DNA of 64,000 nt from Micromonospora echinospora (GTDB lineage Bacteria > Actinomycetota > Actinomycetes > Mycobacteriales > Micromonosporaceae): the NCBI RefSeq assembly GCF_900091495.1, contig NZ_LT607413.1, forward strand, positions 1,054,001 through 1,118,000, given 5' to 3'. Position numbers and translations under genes: made by a program. Each line of letters opens with the position of its first letter. Position 1 is the first letter of the stretch. The notes beneath the pieces were generated by a model. That model did not search any database and was not told where the DNA came from. It saw nothing but the letters and a program-made list of their open reading frames with translations. Of the stretch, positions 20,251 through 28,732 are shown piece after piece.

Positions 20251-21564
20251 GTGCAGCGAGCGGCCAGCCCGACGCCAGTCCGACGCAAGTCCTTTACGAA
20301 GAGACCAAGGCTCGCCTTTCTGGCCTCGGTCACATTGTTGGTTTCGCTTTCCCCCTTCAGCTCCTCGGCACTGGCCGGGCCGGCTCCGGACCAGCCCATA
20401 TTCGACTCCCAGTCGAGCGACAACATCGACCCGGCTCTCATGGCTGAGATGCGCCGGCAGGACGTCCTTCAGCCCGCCCTCAAGATCATCACCGAAGAAG
20501 CCGCGCAGGCAACGTCGCCGGGATACGCAGGCCTGGCATTCGAAGGCGACGGCCTGACCGTCTACTACAAGGGCCCGATACCGTCGGGGATGCAGAACGC
20601 ACTGACCGAGGCGCGCACCCACGGCGAAGTGACGGTCCAACCTGCCAGCTTCTCCCGGATGGAACTCCAAGCAGCCGCAGTCCGAGTTGAGGACAGCCTC
20701 ATCGGTCGCAGCGACATCCAGGCGATCGAAGTGAAGCACGATGGGTCCGGGCTGGGCGTCGAGAAGATGCCGGCGGATCGGGTCGACGTGGCCAGGGCCA
20801 ACGCCACCCGGAACGGCCGGCCCTTCGTCGAGGTGGACGCAACGCTCAACGGGGCGGACTTCGGAGTACCGGTCGAGGTCGCCGTGGCATCCTCCCCCTT
20901 CGACCTGCTGGCCTGCGCGAGCACCTGCAACCGGCTGGACGACACGTCAGCGTGGAACGGCGGAACTCGGACGTTGAATCCCGACGCGGACGTCGCCAAT
21001 CCCTACTACAAGTGCACCACCGGCTTCGGCGTCACCAAAGGCTCGACGAGCTATGTGCTGACCGCCGACCACTGCGCCACCGCACCGGACCTGACCTACG
21101 ACAACAAGCTGGAGCTCATGGGCGGGGTGTACGCCGGGAACTGGGACAAGGATCTTCTCCTTATCAATGCCCGCGGCTACTACAAGATCTTTGACGGATC
21201 GCCCACGACGTCCACCACCAAGAACGTCATGGGCTGGGGCTACCACGCCTCTGGTGAGTACCTCTGTCACTCCGGCGCGAGCACCGGAACCCGCTGTGGC
21301 CTGCGCACGGATGGCGGCGACTATGCTCTCTACGGCTGCGACTCGGACGGCGACTGCTTCAACCGACACGGTCTGATCAAAACGACGCAGGTCGACGGCC
21401 TGACCGCCGCCGCCGCTGGCGACAGCGGCGGCCCCGTGTTCTCGCTGATGACCGGCGGGGTCAGGGCGAAGGGCATTCTCATCGGCGGCGGGAACAGCAC
21501 CATGTACTTCCAGGACTGGGCGGACGTGATCAACATCTTCGGCGCCTACCCGAGGACGCCCTGA
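20251..21564 (+). CDS. Secreted chymotrypsin-like (S1) serine protease
   Basis: A 437-residue exported protein starting at GTG 20251 behind AGGGGAG. A basic n-region and hydrophobic core (about 19-42) end in a signal-peptidase site near SALAGPA. An Ala-rich propeptide-like region (to about 225) precedes the trypsin-fold domain, with likely triad H274 (LTADHCA), D301 (WDKDLLLI; D299 is the alternative) and S392 (GDSGGPV). Paired cysteines suggest disulphides. The layout resembles streptogrisin-like alpha-lytic proteases. It sits inside the BREX locus between pglY and pglX and has lower GC than the BREX genes, suggesting a separate acquisition. A perfect hairpin terminator follows. Confidence 0.88.
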   Translation: MQRAASPTPVRRKSFTKRPRLAFLASVTLLVSLSPFSSSALAGPAPDQPIFDSQSSDNIDPALMAEMRRQDVLQPALKIITEEAAQATSPGYAGLAFEGDGLTVYYKGPIPSGMQNALTEARTHGEVTVQPASFSRMELQAAAVRVEDSLIGRSDIQAIEVKHDGSGLGVEKMPADRVDVARANATRNGRPFVEVDATLNGADFGVPVEVAVASSPFDLLACASTCNRLDDTSAWNGGTRTLNPDADVANPYYKCTTGFGVTKGSTSYVLTADHCATAPDLTYDNKLELMGGVYAGNWDKDLLLINARGYYKIFDGSPTTSTTKNVMGWGYHASGEYLCHSGASTGTRCGLRTDGGDYALYGCDSDGDCFNRHGLIKTTQVDGLTAAAAGDSGGPVFSLMTGGVRAKGILIGGGNSTMYFQDWADVINIFGAYPRTP

Positions 21565-21576
21565 CAGATCAGACGT

Positions 21577-21613
21577 CACGGGGTGGTCGCGCCTCTGGCG
21601 CGACCACCCCGTG
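21577..21613 (+). terminator. Hairpin terminator of the S1 protease gene
   Basis: A perfect 17-bp stem (21577-21593 with 21597-21613) with a TCT loop lies 13 bp after the protease stop codon. There is no T-run, as is common in high-GC actinobacteria. Confidence 0.8.
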
Positions 21614-21713
21614 GCTCTGGATAGACTCTGAGCGAGCCAATGCCATTGATCACTCCTTACGTCTCGCATGGCTGGAGAGCAGAAGCGACGACGGCCGAAG
21701 AATCGGAGACGGG

Positions 21714-22277
21714 ATGAGTTCGGATCGCCAGCACGCCAGGGTCATGGGCTCGGCCAGGTTGCGTCACCCCGGCACGAGGGTGATCACTCTCCTCACCACC
21801 GCTACGTTGCTCGGCGCCACGGGTTGCGCCAGCGAGCCGGACCCGGAGACCACGGTGGCCGCACGGACGACCACCGCGCCTGGCGTCTGTGCCAATGCCT
21901 TTCAACCGCTCGGCGACAAACCCAGCCAGACGCGGAAGGGCGACCTGGTGCCGGCAGGTGCCCGGGATGCTCTCCTCTGCACGTATGCCGCCCCCGACGG
22001 CGGCACGAACTGGGCACTGTCGGGGTCGATGAAGCTACCCACCGACCGGACGGAGTCGCTGATCTCATACCTCAACGGGCTCCCCGAGTGGCAGGCCACG
22101 GAAGGGGAGGCCGACGGTTGTCTCCTCGGCGGAGATGCGGCACGACAGATCGTGCTCGACTACGGTGACCAACCGCAGGCAACGGTCACCATCGACTGCG
22201 GGGTGGCCAGCCAGGACGGTGCGGTGCGGCGCTTCACCAGTATGAAGCGCCTGCTCGAATACTGGCCGTCGGCATAG
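21714..22277 (+). CDS. Putative lipoprotein of unknown function
   Basis: A 187-residue protein with a type II signal peptide ending in the lipobox LGATGC (C38), so it should be lipid-anchored on the outer face of the membrane. The mature part has three further cysteines and no recognised enzyme motif; its size and Cys spacing recall small DUF3558-like actinobacterial lipoproteins, but I could not confirm a family. The start ATG 21714 is preceded by GGAG. It lies 150 bp after the S1 protease and its terminator, so it is probably transcribed on its own. Confidence 0.65.
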   Translation: MSSDRQHARVMGSARLRHPGTRVITLLTTATLLGATGCASEPDPETTVAARTTTAPGVCANAFQPLGDKPSQTRKGDLVPAGARDALLCTYAAPDGGTNWALSGSMKLPTDRTESLISYLNGLPEWQATEGEADGCLLGGDAARQIVLDYGDQPQATVTIDCGVASQDGAVRRFTSMKRLLEYWPSA

Positions 22278-22299
22278 CCATCAAGCGCTGGCGAGCGGA

Positions 22300-22551
22300 T
22301 CAGCGGGGCAGCCGGCGGGAGCAGTCGCCGTCGTGGGCGGCGGCGAGCAGGCAACGCCGGCCGGTCGGCATCCGCCGGTCGCAGAAGACCCGATGCCGTA
22401 CGCCCTGCTCGTCCTCGTAGGAGACGGTCGTCTCGCCCGGATCCACCATCGGCAGGTAGCTCAACGACCGGGCCACCATCCGGGCCATCCGCTGCGCCGC
22501 GTCGAGATCGGCGATGACCACCGGCAGGTGGATCACGAAACGCTCGCTCAT
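22300..22551 (-). CDS. Small conserved hypothetical protein
   Basis: An 83-residue soluble protein starting at ATG 22551, which overlaps the stop codon of the upstream DivIVA-like gene, so the two are translationally coupled. A C-terminal CDRRMPTGRRCLLAAAHDGDC stretch, with three cysteines and a histidine, could bind a metal. The pair is found divergent from an Scr1-type XRE/DUF397 pair, an arrangement I recall from other Micromonosporaceae. No function is known. Confidence 0.65.
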   Translation of the reverse strand: MSERFVIHLPVVIADLDAAQRMARMVARSLSYLPMVDPGETTVSYEDEQGVRHRVFCDRRMPTGRRCLLAAAHDGDCSRRLPR

Positions 22552-22892
22552 CAGTACCGCCCCGCGTTGTGGTACACCCGCCGCGCCTGGCGGGTCTGCC
22601 ACTGGCGCAGGGCGTCCTTGATGCGCTCGTTCTCGTCGCCCACCCGGTCCAACGCCGCGTAGAGCGTCGCCAGGTCACCGGCCACCCGGTCCAGGAACTC
22701 CCCCACCTCGACCGGATCAAGACCGCGCCGGCCGAACCGGGCCAACCCGAACGACCGCCCGCGCACCTGCGACGGCCGCAGCGGCGTCTGCGCCGACCAG
22801 TACAGCCCACCGCGCGCCGGCTGCTGCCGGAGCGGTCGGTGATGACGACCGGTGTTCTCGGTACGCCGCCGCCACAAGAAGAACCCCATCAC
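22551..22892 (-). CDS. DivIVA-domain-like small protein
   Basis: A 113-residue basic protein. Residues 40-65 (RGRSFGLARFGRRGLDPVEVGEFLDRV) match the DivIVA N-terminal signature, in which a conserved FG..RGYDP-like turn is followed by a short coiled coil (about 60-100). DivIVA-like proteins localise to curved membrane or bind partner proteins, but this one is much shorter than true DivIVA/Wag31. Tandem GTG-ATG start codons at 22892 and 22889 follow a strong GAGAGGAAGG site. It overlaps the next gene. The role is unknown. Confidence 0.7.
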   Translation of the reverse strand: MMGFFLWRRRTENTGRHHRPLRQQPARGGLYWSAQTPLRPSQVRGRSFGLARFGRRGLDPVEVGEFLDRVAGDLATLYAALDRVGDENERIKDALRQWQTRQARRVYHNAGRY

Positions 22893-23223
22893 AGCCGCCT
22901 TCCTCTCTGTCTCGTACGCCGCCGGGGGACGAGTCCCGTCCGCCCTCCGCGAACGGACGGAACCCCCTCCCCAGACCTGCCACCGCAGCCACGACCAGCA
23001 AGTACGGCAACAGGGTCATGTCACCGGCTGCGAGCGGGTCCACATCGGCCGGTGCACCCAGCTAAACAGCGGTAAGCCTCAAAAGCAATGTGTCATTTCG
23101 CGTGTCGCCACGCATACTTTCAGATCGAGATGACAGTGCGCGACGTGTCTATTGTTTCTGCTACATCCGGCCGGCTATCGTGGACACAGTCCCGGTCAAC
23201 GCGAGCGGGCACGAGGAGGCCAT
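22893..23223. promoter_or_regulatory. Divergent regulatory region upstream of Scr1-type regulator
   Basis: A 331-bp gap between the DivIVA-like gene (leftward) and the XRE regulator (rightward). The half nearer the regulator (23075-23180) is markedly AT-richer and is the likely promoter. GAGGAGG before ATG 23224 is a strong ribosome-binding site. No convincing small ORF was found. Confidence 0.45.
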
Positions 23224-24129
23224 ATGTCACAGACGGTCACCGGATCGACTCTCCTGCGTCGGCAGATCGGCCGAAAGTTCGAGTCACTGCGCAAGTCGGC
23301 CGGACTGACGATGGAGCAGGCCGCCGAACGCCTGGACCGGGCGCGGGCAACCCTGCACCGGATTGAGAGCGGCGCGGAGAGCGTTCGGTTCCGCAAGGCG
23401 GACGTGGAGCAGATGCTCAGGCTCTACGACGCCCCACCGGAAGAGTGCGAGATCCTACTCGCGATGGCCGCCGCTACCAGGGAAAACAAGAACTGGTGGC
23501 ACGACTACATCGGTTCTGGCCTGCCGCGCTGGTTCCAGCTCTACGTCGGGCTGGAGGCGTCCGCTTCCTCGATCCGTCAGTACGAGGCCGAGTTAGTCCC
23601 CGGCCTACTCCAGACCCGCGCTTACGCCGAACAGGTGTTTCGCACTCCGGGCGGCTCGGTCGACCACGAAGAGCGGACAGAACACCGACTGGCGCTGGAT
23701 GCCCGAGCCGAACGGCAACGGCTTCTCACCCGGTTCGCCCCTCCACAGCTTGATGTGATGATCAGCGAAGCGGTACTACGGAGAGCAGCCGGCAGCGGCC
23801 AGATCATGAGCGAGCAGATCCGCCAGATGATCAAGGCAGCGGAACTACCGAACGTGACCATCCGAGTCGTGCCTTTTTCCGCCGGCCTGCATGCGGGAGC
23901 CATGTCCGGGTCGTTCTCGATCTTGGACTTTCCTCGTGACGCCACCGGCGATCCGCTGGAACCGACTGTGACCTACCACGAAACGGCTACCGGAGCCGTC
24001 TACCTCGACAAACCGCATGAAACAACCGTTTACAACGCCATCTGGACCGAACTGGCTGGCTGCGCCTTGGACGAGGCAGCATCCAGGACAGTGCTTGAGC
24101 AAATCGAGAAGGAGTACACCCATGCCTGA
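23224..24129 (+). CDS. XRE-family regulator with Scr1/DUF5753 domain
   Basis: A 301-residue DNA-binding protein. Residues 12-65 form an XRE helix-turn-helix (LRKSAGLTMEQAAERL, then a recognition helix in ATLHRIESG). Residues about 95-295 match DUF5753/Scr1, with the YEAELVPGLLQTRAYA motif. This family, abundant in Streptomyces and Micromonosporaceae, is nearly always paired with a downstream DUF397 protein, with which it acts in a regulator/small-partner switch. The start at ATG 23224 is set by GAGGAGG. The DUF397 gene overlaps its end by 8 bp. Confidence 0.9.
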   Translation: MSQTVTGSTLLRRQIGRKFESLRKSAGLTMEQAAERLDRARATLHRIESGAESVRFRKADVEQMLRLYDAPPEECEILLAMAAATRENKNWWHDYIGSGLPRWFQLYVGLEASASSIRQYEAELVPGLLQTRAYAEQVFRTPGGSVDHEERTEHRLALDARAERQRLLTRFAPPQLDVMISEAVLRRAAGSGQIMSEQIRQMIKAAELPNVTIRVVPFSAGLHAGAMSGSFSILDFPRDATGDPLEPTVTYHETATGAVYLDKPHETTVYNAIWTELAGCALDEAASRTVLEQIEKEYTHA

Positions 24130-24325
24130 CCTGGAAGGCGCGCACTGGCGCAAATCAAGCCGTAGCAACGCCGGCAACTGCGTGGAGATCGCAACCAACC
24201 TGCCAAGCGTCGTAGGAACCCGCGACAGCAAGGACCCAACTGGCCCAACCTTGACTTTTTCACTGGCTGGCTGGGCAGCCTTCTTACAGGAAGTCAAGAG
24301 CGGAAATTTCGTGCCGGAATCCTGA
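24122..24325 (+). CDS. DUF397 protein, partner of Scr1-type regulator
   Basis: A 67-residue protein with the family hallmarks: W-R-K-S-S-R/S-N near the N-terminus, NCVEIA, the RDSKDPTGP turn, and a final FLQEVKSGNF. DUF397 proteins are small partners of XRE/DUF5753 regulators and some behave like antitoxins or sporulation modulators. The start at ATG 24122 overlaps the regulator stop, indicating coupled translation. Confidence 0.9.
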   Translation: MPDLEGAHWRKSSRSNAGNCVEIATNLPSVVGTRDSKDPTGPTLTFSLAGWAAFLQEVKSGNFVPES

Positions 24326-24431
24326 GCGCCGTCGTCTGCGCAGGCGACGCGACGCGCGACTCCTCATTCGCAGGTAGTCGCGCGCTCGCGCTTCCTCCTA
24401 ACGCTACAATTTCCTGCCCGCCCAGTAGAAG

Positions 24432-24980
24432 TTACTCGGATGCGGTTAAGACGAGGTCAATACCACTGTTCGGGTGGTAGCTCCACGAGGCTTTCAGGCC
24501 ACCCCACTGTCCCGACTGCCGTCCGTCCAGAGCCCTCGTAGCCTTCATCTCAGCGATGACCGAATCCGGCGTCTCCAACGCGGACAACACGCACTCGATC
24601 GTTCCGAACGACAGACCTGGCGCTTCCTCCCCCTGACCATCCACGGTAAGCGTCTGGCCGCCATCGCCAACAACGATGAAGGGCGAACGGGAGGCGCATC
24701 GCTCCTTGGCGGCCTCCAGGGCTGACTCCTTTGCCTGCCCCGATTCAGACCCCCCGCCCAGCGAGTCAAAATCGATGATGGCACCTACAGCAATTCCGGA
24801 TATGAAGATCAGCACTCCGACCAAGCCAGCCAAAAGCGCCTTCTTCTTGCCCGCGTCCCCACCCGCCCCCGAAGGATCCTCACTCAAGGCCACCGACGAG
24901 CCCTGCGGATTGTCAACATCCATGGTGTCAGACTTAGGGCTTACCTGGTTGTCGCCATAGTTCGACGCCGATTCGATCAT
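24432..24980 (-). CDS. Single-pass membrane protein of unknown function
   Basis: A protein of about 182 residues with a short acidic/Ser-rich cytoplasmic N-terminus, a transmembrane helix (KKKALLAGLVGVLIFISGIAVGAI) and an extracytoplasmic domain holding two cysteines. No family is recognised. The start is unsure: ATG 24980 is used, while ATG 25049 and ATG 24923 are also in frame and none has a good ribosome-binding site. Codon use is less GC-biased than in the BREX genes, as for the rest of the 20.2-25.1 kb insert. It lies just downstream of pglX on the same strand, 208 bp away. Confidence 0.55.
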   Translation of the reverse strand: MIESASNYGDNQVSPKSDTMDVDNPQGSSVALSEDPSGAGGDAGKKKALLAGLVGVLIFISGIAVGAIIDFDSLGGGSESGQAKESALEAAKERCASRSPFIVVGDGGQTLTVDGQGEEAPGLSFGTIECVLSALETPDSVIAEMKATRALDGRQSGQWGGLKASWSYHPNSGIDLVLTASE

Positions 24981-25188
24981 CCATAATCCCAAGCAATAGG
25001 AGGGTTCGCCTTTGAACGGCCACCCCTGCGGACTAACACACGCACCCATATTCGGGATTGCCGAAGACCATCACGGGTTTCTGGGAGATAGCCAAGCTGA
25101 ACTTCAGCACGGAGCAACCATCGAGCAATGTAGGACTACGTAGTGGCTGGCACCAACTGGAGTCGGATTCCCGACACCGGGCAGCTGG

Positions 25189-28100
25189 TCACGATAACTC
25201 CGGTACGCCGCGTAGCAGTGCCAGCGCTGCCCGGTCCGAACTGAGCTGGGCCAGTTCACCGTCGATGAACGTGGTGTAGAAGTCTGCTGGCGACGTCATG
25301 TAGCCGGGCTGCTTGTCGGTGTGCCACTGGTGCAACCACGGCTCGATCTCGACCAGGCCGGCGAGCAGCGGCAACAGCCGGTGTGCCGGCCAGCCGGTCT
25401 GGTTCTTCCGTTCCATGTAGACACCGGCAAGAGCCTGCGCCTGCTCTAGATGGTCCCATCCGGCCCAGCCGATCAGCTCGGTCACGTCGCCGTCCTGCTT
25501 GGCGTCCGGGTAGGAGACAAAACGCTCCTTGGGCACGTCGAGCTTGCCCCGAGCCTTCCAGTACGACGGCCGCGCGAAGTCAGCGGACGTGTACTTCGGC
25601 GGCACCTCGATGGTGACCTTCTCCCCCGCGTCCTCACGGCGCTGCAACGCCCAGGTGCGCTCCCACTGAGCCCGCTTACGCAGCCCGGACGGCTTGTAGC
25701 GCTGCGCCGGCAGGTAGGGCACGTGCTCCTCGGCGACCAGGGCGTTGAGGGTCTTTGGCAGGTCGTAGTCATCGTGGCCGACCCATAGGCCCAGCGCCGC
25801 GCGGAACTCCTCGTCGCCACGCAGACGGTCCGCGATCTCCGCCACCGACAGGGGCGTCGGCATGCCACCCCACAACTCGGGCGACTCCAGCCGGTCGAGC
25901 AGCCAGCTCTCCAGTGCTGCCTTCTGCATCTCCGCCCAAGGCTTGCTGTTCCACCGCCGCTTGTACTCCGGGCGCTCGACCAGCTTGATGTGCAGGTTTG
26001 CCGACATGGCATCGATCCGCCGCTCGACCAGCTTGCGATAGTCCGCCGGCCAGTGTGCAGGCGGGGAACTGATCGGCTTCGAGCCGTGCCGGTTGAACCA
26101 CTCCGTGTCCGCGCCACTGGCCGCGAGCACGATCTCGAACGCCCGCTCCCCCAACTCCAGCTCCGGCGGGTCAGCGCAGGTCAGGTCCTCGTCGATCAGC
26201 CCGTAGAGCCGGTAGACCTCCCAGTCCAACTCCTCCTGCAATGCGATCATCCGCCCCCGGATCGCGTGGTACTTCCGCTCGGCCTCCGCGAGCCGCGCTG
26301 CGGTTGGCACCCCCGAGGCCGCGACCGCCGCCGGGGTCACGCTGGCGAGCCGCTGCGCCAGCTCGTCCAGCTTCCGCGCCCTCTCCAACGGGTACGCCCC
26401 CGGCAGCGGAAACTCCTGCAACTTCGTCCCGGTGAACTCGTAGAAGGAGAACCAAGGCTCAGGGCTCCACCGGTTTCCACCCCCACTGGAATTGTCCGCT
26501 CCGGTCTTCGCATGACTCACCTGCTTCAGCCAGAAACAGGCGGCCGAGCTGTTGAGGACGCCGAGCAGCTTCAGGTGATCGTCCTCCGTCGCCCCCGCCG
26601 GCAACTTGATAACGGGGGCCGACTGCTTGAAGACCTTCCCACCCCGATCCAACACAAAATGATTGTGCGTCGCCACAAAGGCCATTCCGATACCGAGGGG
26701 TACCGAGAACCGTTCGGGATGCCACCTGCTCCACTCATACCAGGTAAGCCCGATCTCCGCATGAGTTCCGCCCGGCTCTCGCCTCTCCTCCAAAACAGCA
26801 CATGTAAGCCAGAGCATCCGATGAAGCGCCTCGTCCCGAAGGGAGGGTTCCAGATTGGAATCGTAGGGGAACATCGCTTCCACCTCGGGCGCGATGAGCC
26901 AATCACGAACAACATCCCCCGCAACCAGATCTATGACAGACTCCGGCTGCAAACCATAGCGCCGCCAGGTATCAGAAGGAGCGAAGTAGCTGTCATCCGA
27001 GCCAGTGTGGGTGACGCGACCGATGGTTGCGACGAAGGAGGCGACGCGCCTACTGCCAACCGCAGAGAGTTGCTGCATAAGTGCCGCTGCCCCGCCACCC
27101 GAAAGGCTCCACGGGTGACGGGACAGATTCGCCCGGGGAACATCCAGGACACTTATATAAGCGTTCTCCACTCCAGGTGCATCGATGTTGGAGGTGATGC
27201 TCTTCCAGACCATTCCTTGCGCCGGGTCCGCTGGCGTAGCTGGTTCCCCTCGGATGCCGAGCACGGCGCGAAGGCTAGCCGAACGGCGCCACTTCCGGGA
27301 CCGCCCAATCAGGACCACCGTCGGAGTTCCATGCCCGGGAATGTAAGCACCGGAAGTGTCGACCACCTCGGTCAACTCAATTTTGTCAGCAAAGTAGTCC
27401 TCGACCAGCTTCTTGCCGAACTCGCGCTTCATGAAGCCGTTGCCGGTGATCTGACCGACGAATCCAGCACCATCGCCGTCGGTGTCCGCCTGTTTCGCCA
27501 GGTCGAAGAAGCGCTTGGCGAAGGGCACGGTCAGGGCGTACTGCCGGTGGCAGACGGTGGGATAGATGCTGCGGTAGAGCTTGTTTCGGGCCTTGTCGGC
27601 GACGGTGATGTATGGCGGATTGCCGACCACCACCGTGTACTGCCCCTCGGCCAGATAGTCCTTGAGCAGGTCGGCGTCTTCGCTCTCGTACGCGAACATC
27701 GGTTTTTCTTCGATGAGCGCCATCAGGTCGCCCTGCGCCCGCGACTTGATGTCGCCCCACGGGAGCAGTGAGTCGCCGGTGGCGACCCGGACCGGGAAGG
27801 CCGGGGTGTCCTCCAGCCGGCGTAGGTTGCAGAGTTTCATCGCGGCGACCAGCAGCCGGAACCGGGCGATGGCCACCGCGAACGGGTTCAGGTCGACACC
27901 GGTCACCTGGCCGAGCGCCCGTTCCACCAGCACCCCGACGGGGGTGGCCGGCTCGCGGTGCTGCCACTTGTCGACCAGCCGGTGGAAGGCCCCGAGCAGG
28001 AAGTGGCCCGAGCCGCAGGTCGGGTCGATGACGCTCGTGTCGGCCAGGCCGAATTCGCTGACCGCTGGCTCGAAGGTCCGGTCGAGGATGAAACTCTCCA

Positions 28101-28698
28101 CGAACTCCGGCGTCTGCAACAACGCGTACGTCTTCTTGGCGTGCGCGGAGAGTTCCTGGTAGAGGTCGCCCAGGAATCGGGTCTTCAACTCGGGGTCGCG
28201 CAGCGACTCGTAGCCGGCTCCCCGCCGGAAGAAGTCACTGAGCCGCTCCGCGGCGGCCCCGGAGATGTCGAACCGCCACACCGGGTTGTGCCCGTCGAAG
28301 ATCTTCGCGGTGGCGCGCATCCGCCGCAGGTAGCGGAACGCCTCGCGCAGCCACTCCCGGTCGTTCTCCAGCGGGTTGCCGACCAGGTAGGCCTGCCGGC
28401 GCTCCAACGCCTTCTCCGCCGGGGCCGCCGGCTCCGGTCCGCCGATCCAGAACTCCCCGACCATCCCGTTGTCTTCGCAGAAGCGTACGAAGATGCAGCC
28501 CAGCACCCAGGCCACCGCCGCCTGGTCGAGAATGTCGTCGAGCCACGACTCGAAGGTGCCGGCCACCCGCTCGGCCTTCTGCGCCTTCTCGTGCTCCTGG
28601 CGCAACTCGGCGCGGAGCCCCGGCATCGCGGCGACCTGCGACCGCAGATCCTCCGCCAGGTTCCGGACCTGCCCCTGTAGCGCCTTCAGCTCGATCAC
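25189..28698 (-). CDS. pglX: BREX type 2 adenine-specific DNA methyltransferase PglX
   Basis: A 1169-residue methyltransferase starting at GTG 28698. Motif I DPTCGSGHF begins at residue 225 (AdoMet binding) and motif IV NPPY is at 360-363 (N6-adenine catalysis), in the order of gamma-type N6-adenine methylases such as PglX. The central part (about 430-750), which should hold target recognition, has clearly lower GC (about 55 % in sampled lines) than the flanks (about 70 %). In Pgl/BREX the enzyme marks DNA and is essential for phage exclusion. It is the last gene of a four-gene run, 34 bp behind the DUF262 gene. Unlike S. coelicolor pglX it has no long G tract. Confidence 0.93.
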   Translation of the reverse strand: MIELKALQGQVRNLAEDLRSQVAAMPGLRAELRQEHEKAQKAERVAGTFESWLDDILDQAAVAWVLGCIFVRFCEDNGMVGEFWIGGPEPAAPAEKALERRQAYLVGNPLENDREWLREAFRYLRRMRATAKIFDGHNPVWRFDISGAAAERLSDFFRRGAGYESLRDPELKTRFLGDLYQELSAHAKKTYALLQTPEFVESFILDRTFEPAVSEFGLADTSVIDPTCGSGHFLLGAFHRLVDKWQHREPATPVGVLVERALGQVTGVDLNPFAVAIARFRLLVAAMKLCNLRRLEDTPAFPVRVATGDSLLPWGDIKSRAQGDLMALIEEKPMFAYESEDADLLKDYLAEGQYTVVVGNPPYITVADKARNKLYRSIYPTVCHRQYALTVPFAKRFFDLAKQADTDGDGAGFVGQITGNGFMKREFGKKLVEDYFADKIELTEVVDTSGAYIPGHGTPTVVLIGRSRKWRRSASLRAVLGIRGEPATPADPAQGMVWKSITSNIDAPGVENAYISVLDVPRANLSRHPWSLSGGGAAALMQQLSAVGSRRVASFVATIGRVTHTGSDDSYFAPSDTWRRYGLQPESVIDLVAGDVVRDWLIAPEVEAMFPYDSNLEPSLRDEALHRMLWLTCAVLEERREPGGTHAEIGLTWYEWSRWHPERFSVPLGIGMAFVATHNHFVLDRGGKVFKQSAPVIKLPAGATEDDHLKLLGVLNSSAACFWLKQVSHAKTGADNSSGGGNRWSPEPWFSFYEFTGTKLQEFPLPGAYPLERARKLDELAQRLASVTPAAVAASGVPTAARLAEAERKYHAIRGRMIALQEELDWEVYRLYGLIDEDLTCADPPELELGERAFEIVLAASGADTEWFNRHGSKPISSPPAHWPADYRKLVERRIDAMSANLHIKLVERPEYKRRWNSKPWAEMQKAALESWLLDRLESPELWGGMPTPLSVAEIADRLRGDEEFRAALGLWVGHDDYDLPKTLNALVAEEHVPYLPAQRYKPSGLRKRAQWERTWALQRREDAGEKVTIEVPPKYTSADFARPSYWKARGKLDVPKERFVSYPDAKQDGDVTELIGWAGWDHLEQAQALAGVYMERKNQTGWPAHRLLPLLAGLVEIEPWLHQWHTDKQPGYMTSPADFYTTFIDGELAQLSSDRAALALLRGVPELS

Positions 28699-28732
28699 CG
28701 CCGCATTCTACGGCCGCCCACCCGGACTCCCA

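Noticed and set aside
25189..28698. Phase-variable G tract in pglX, as in S. coelicolor
   Set aside because: No homopolymer longer than about five or six bases was found in this pglX; the long tract is in the gene beside pglW.
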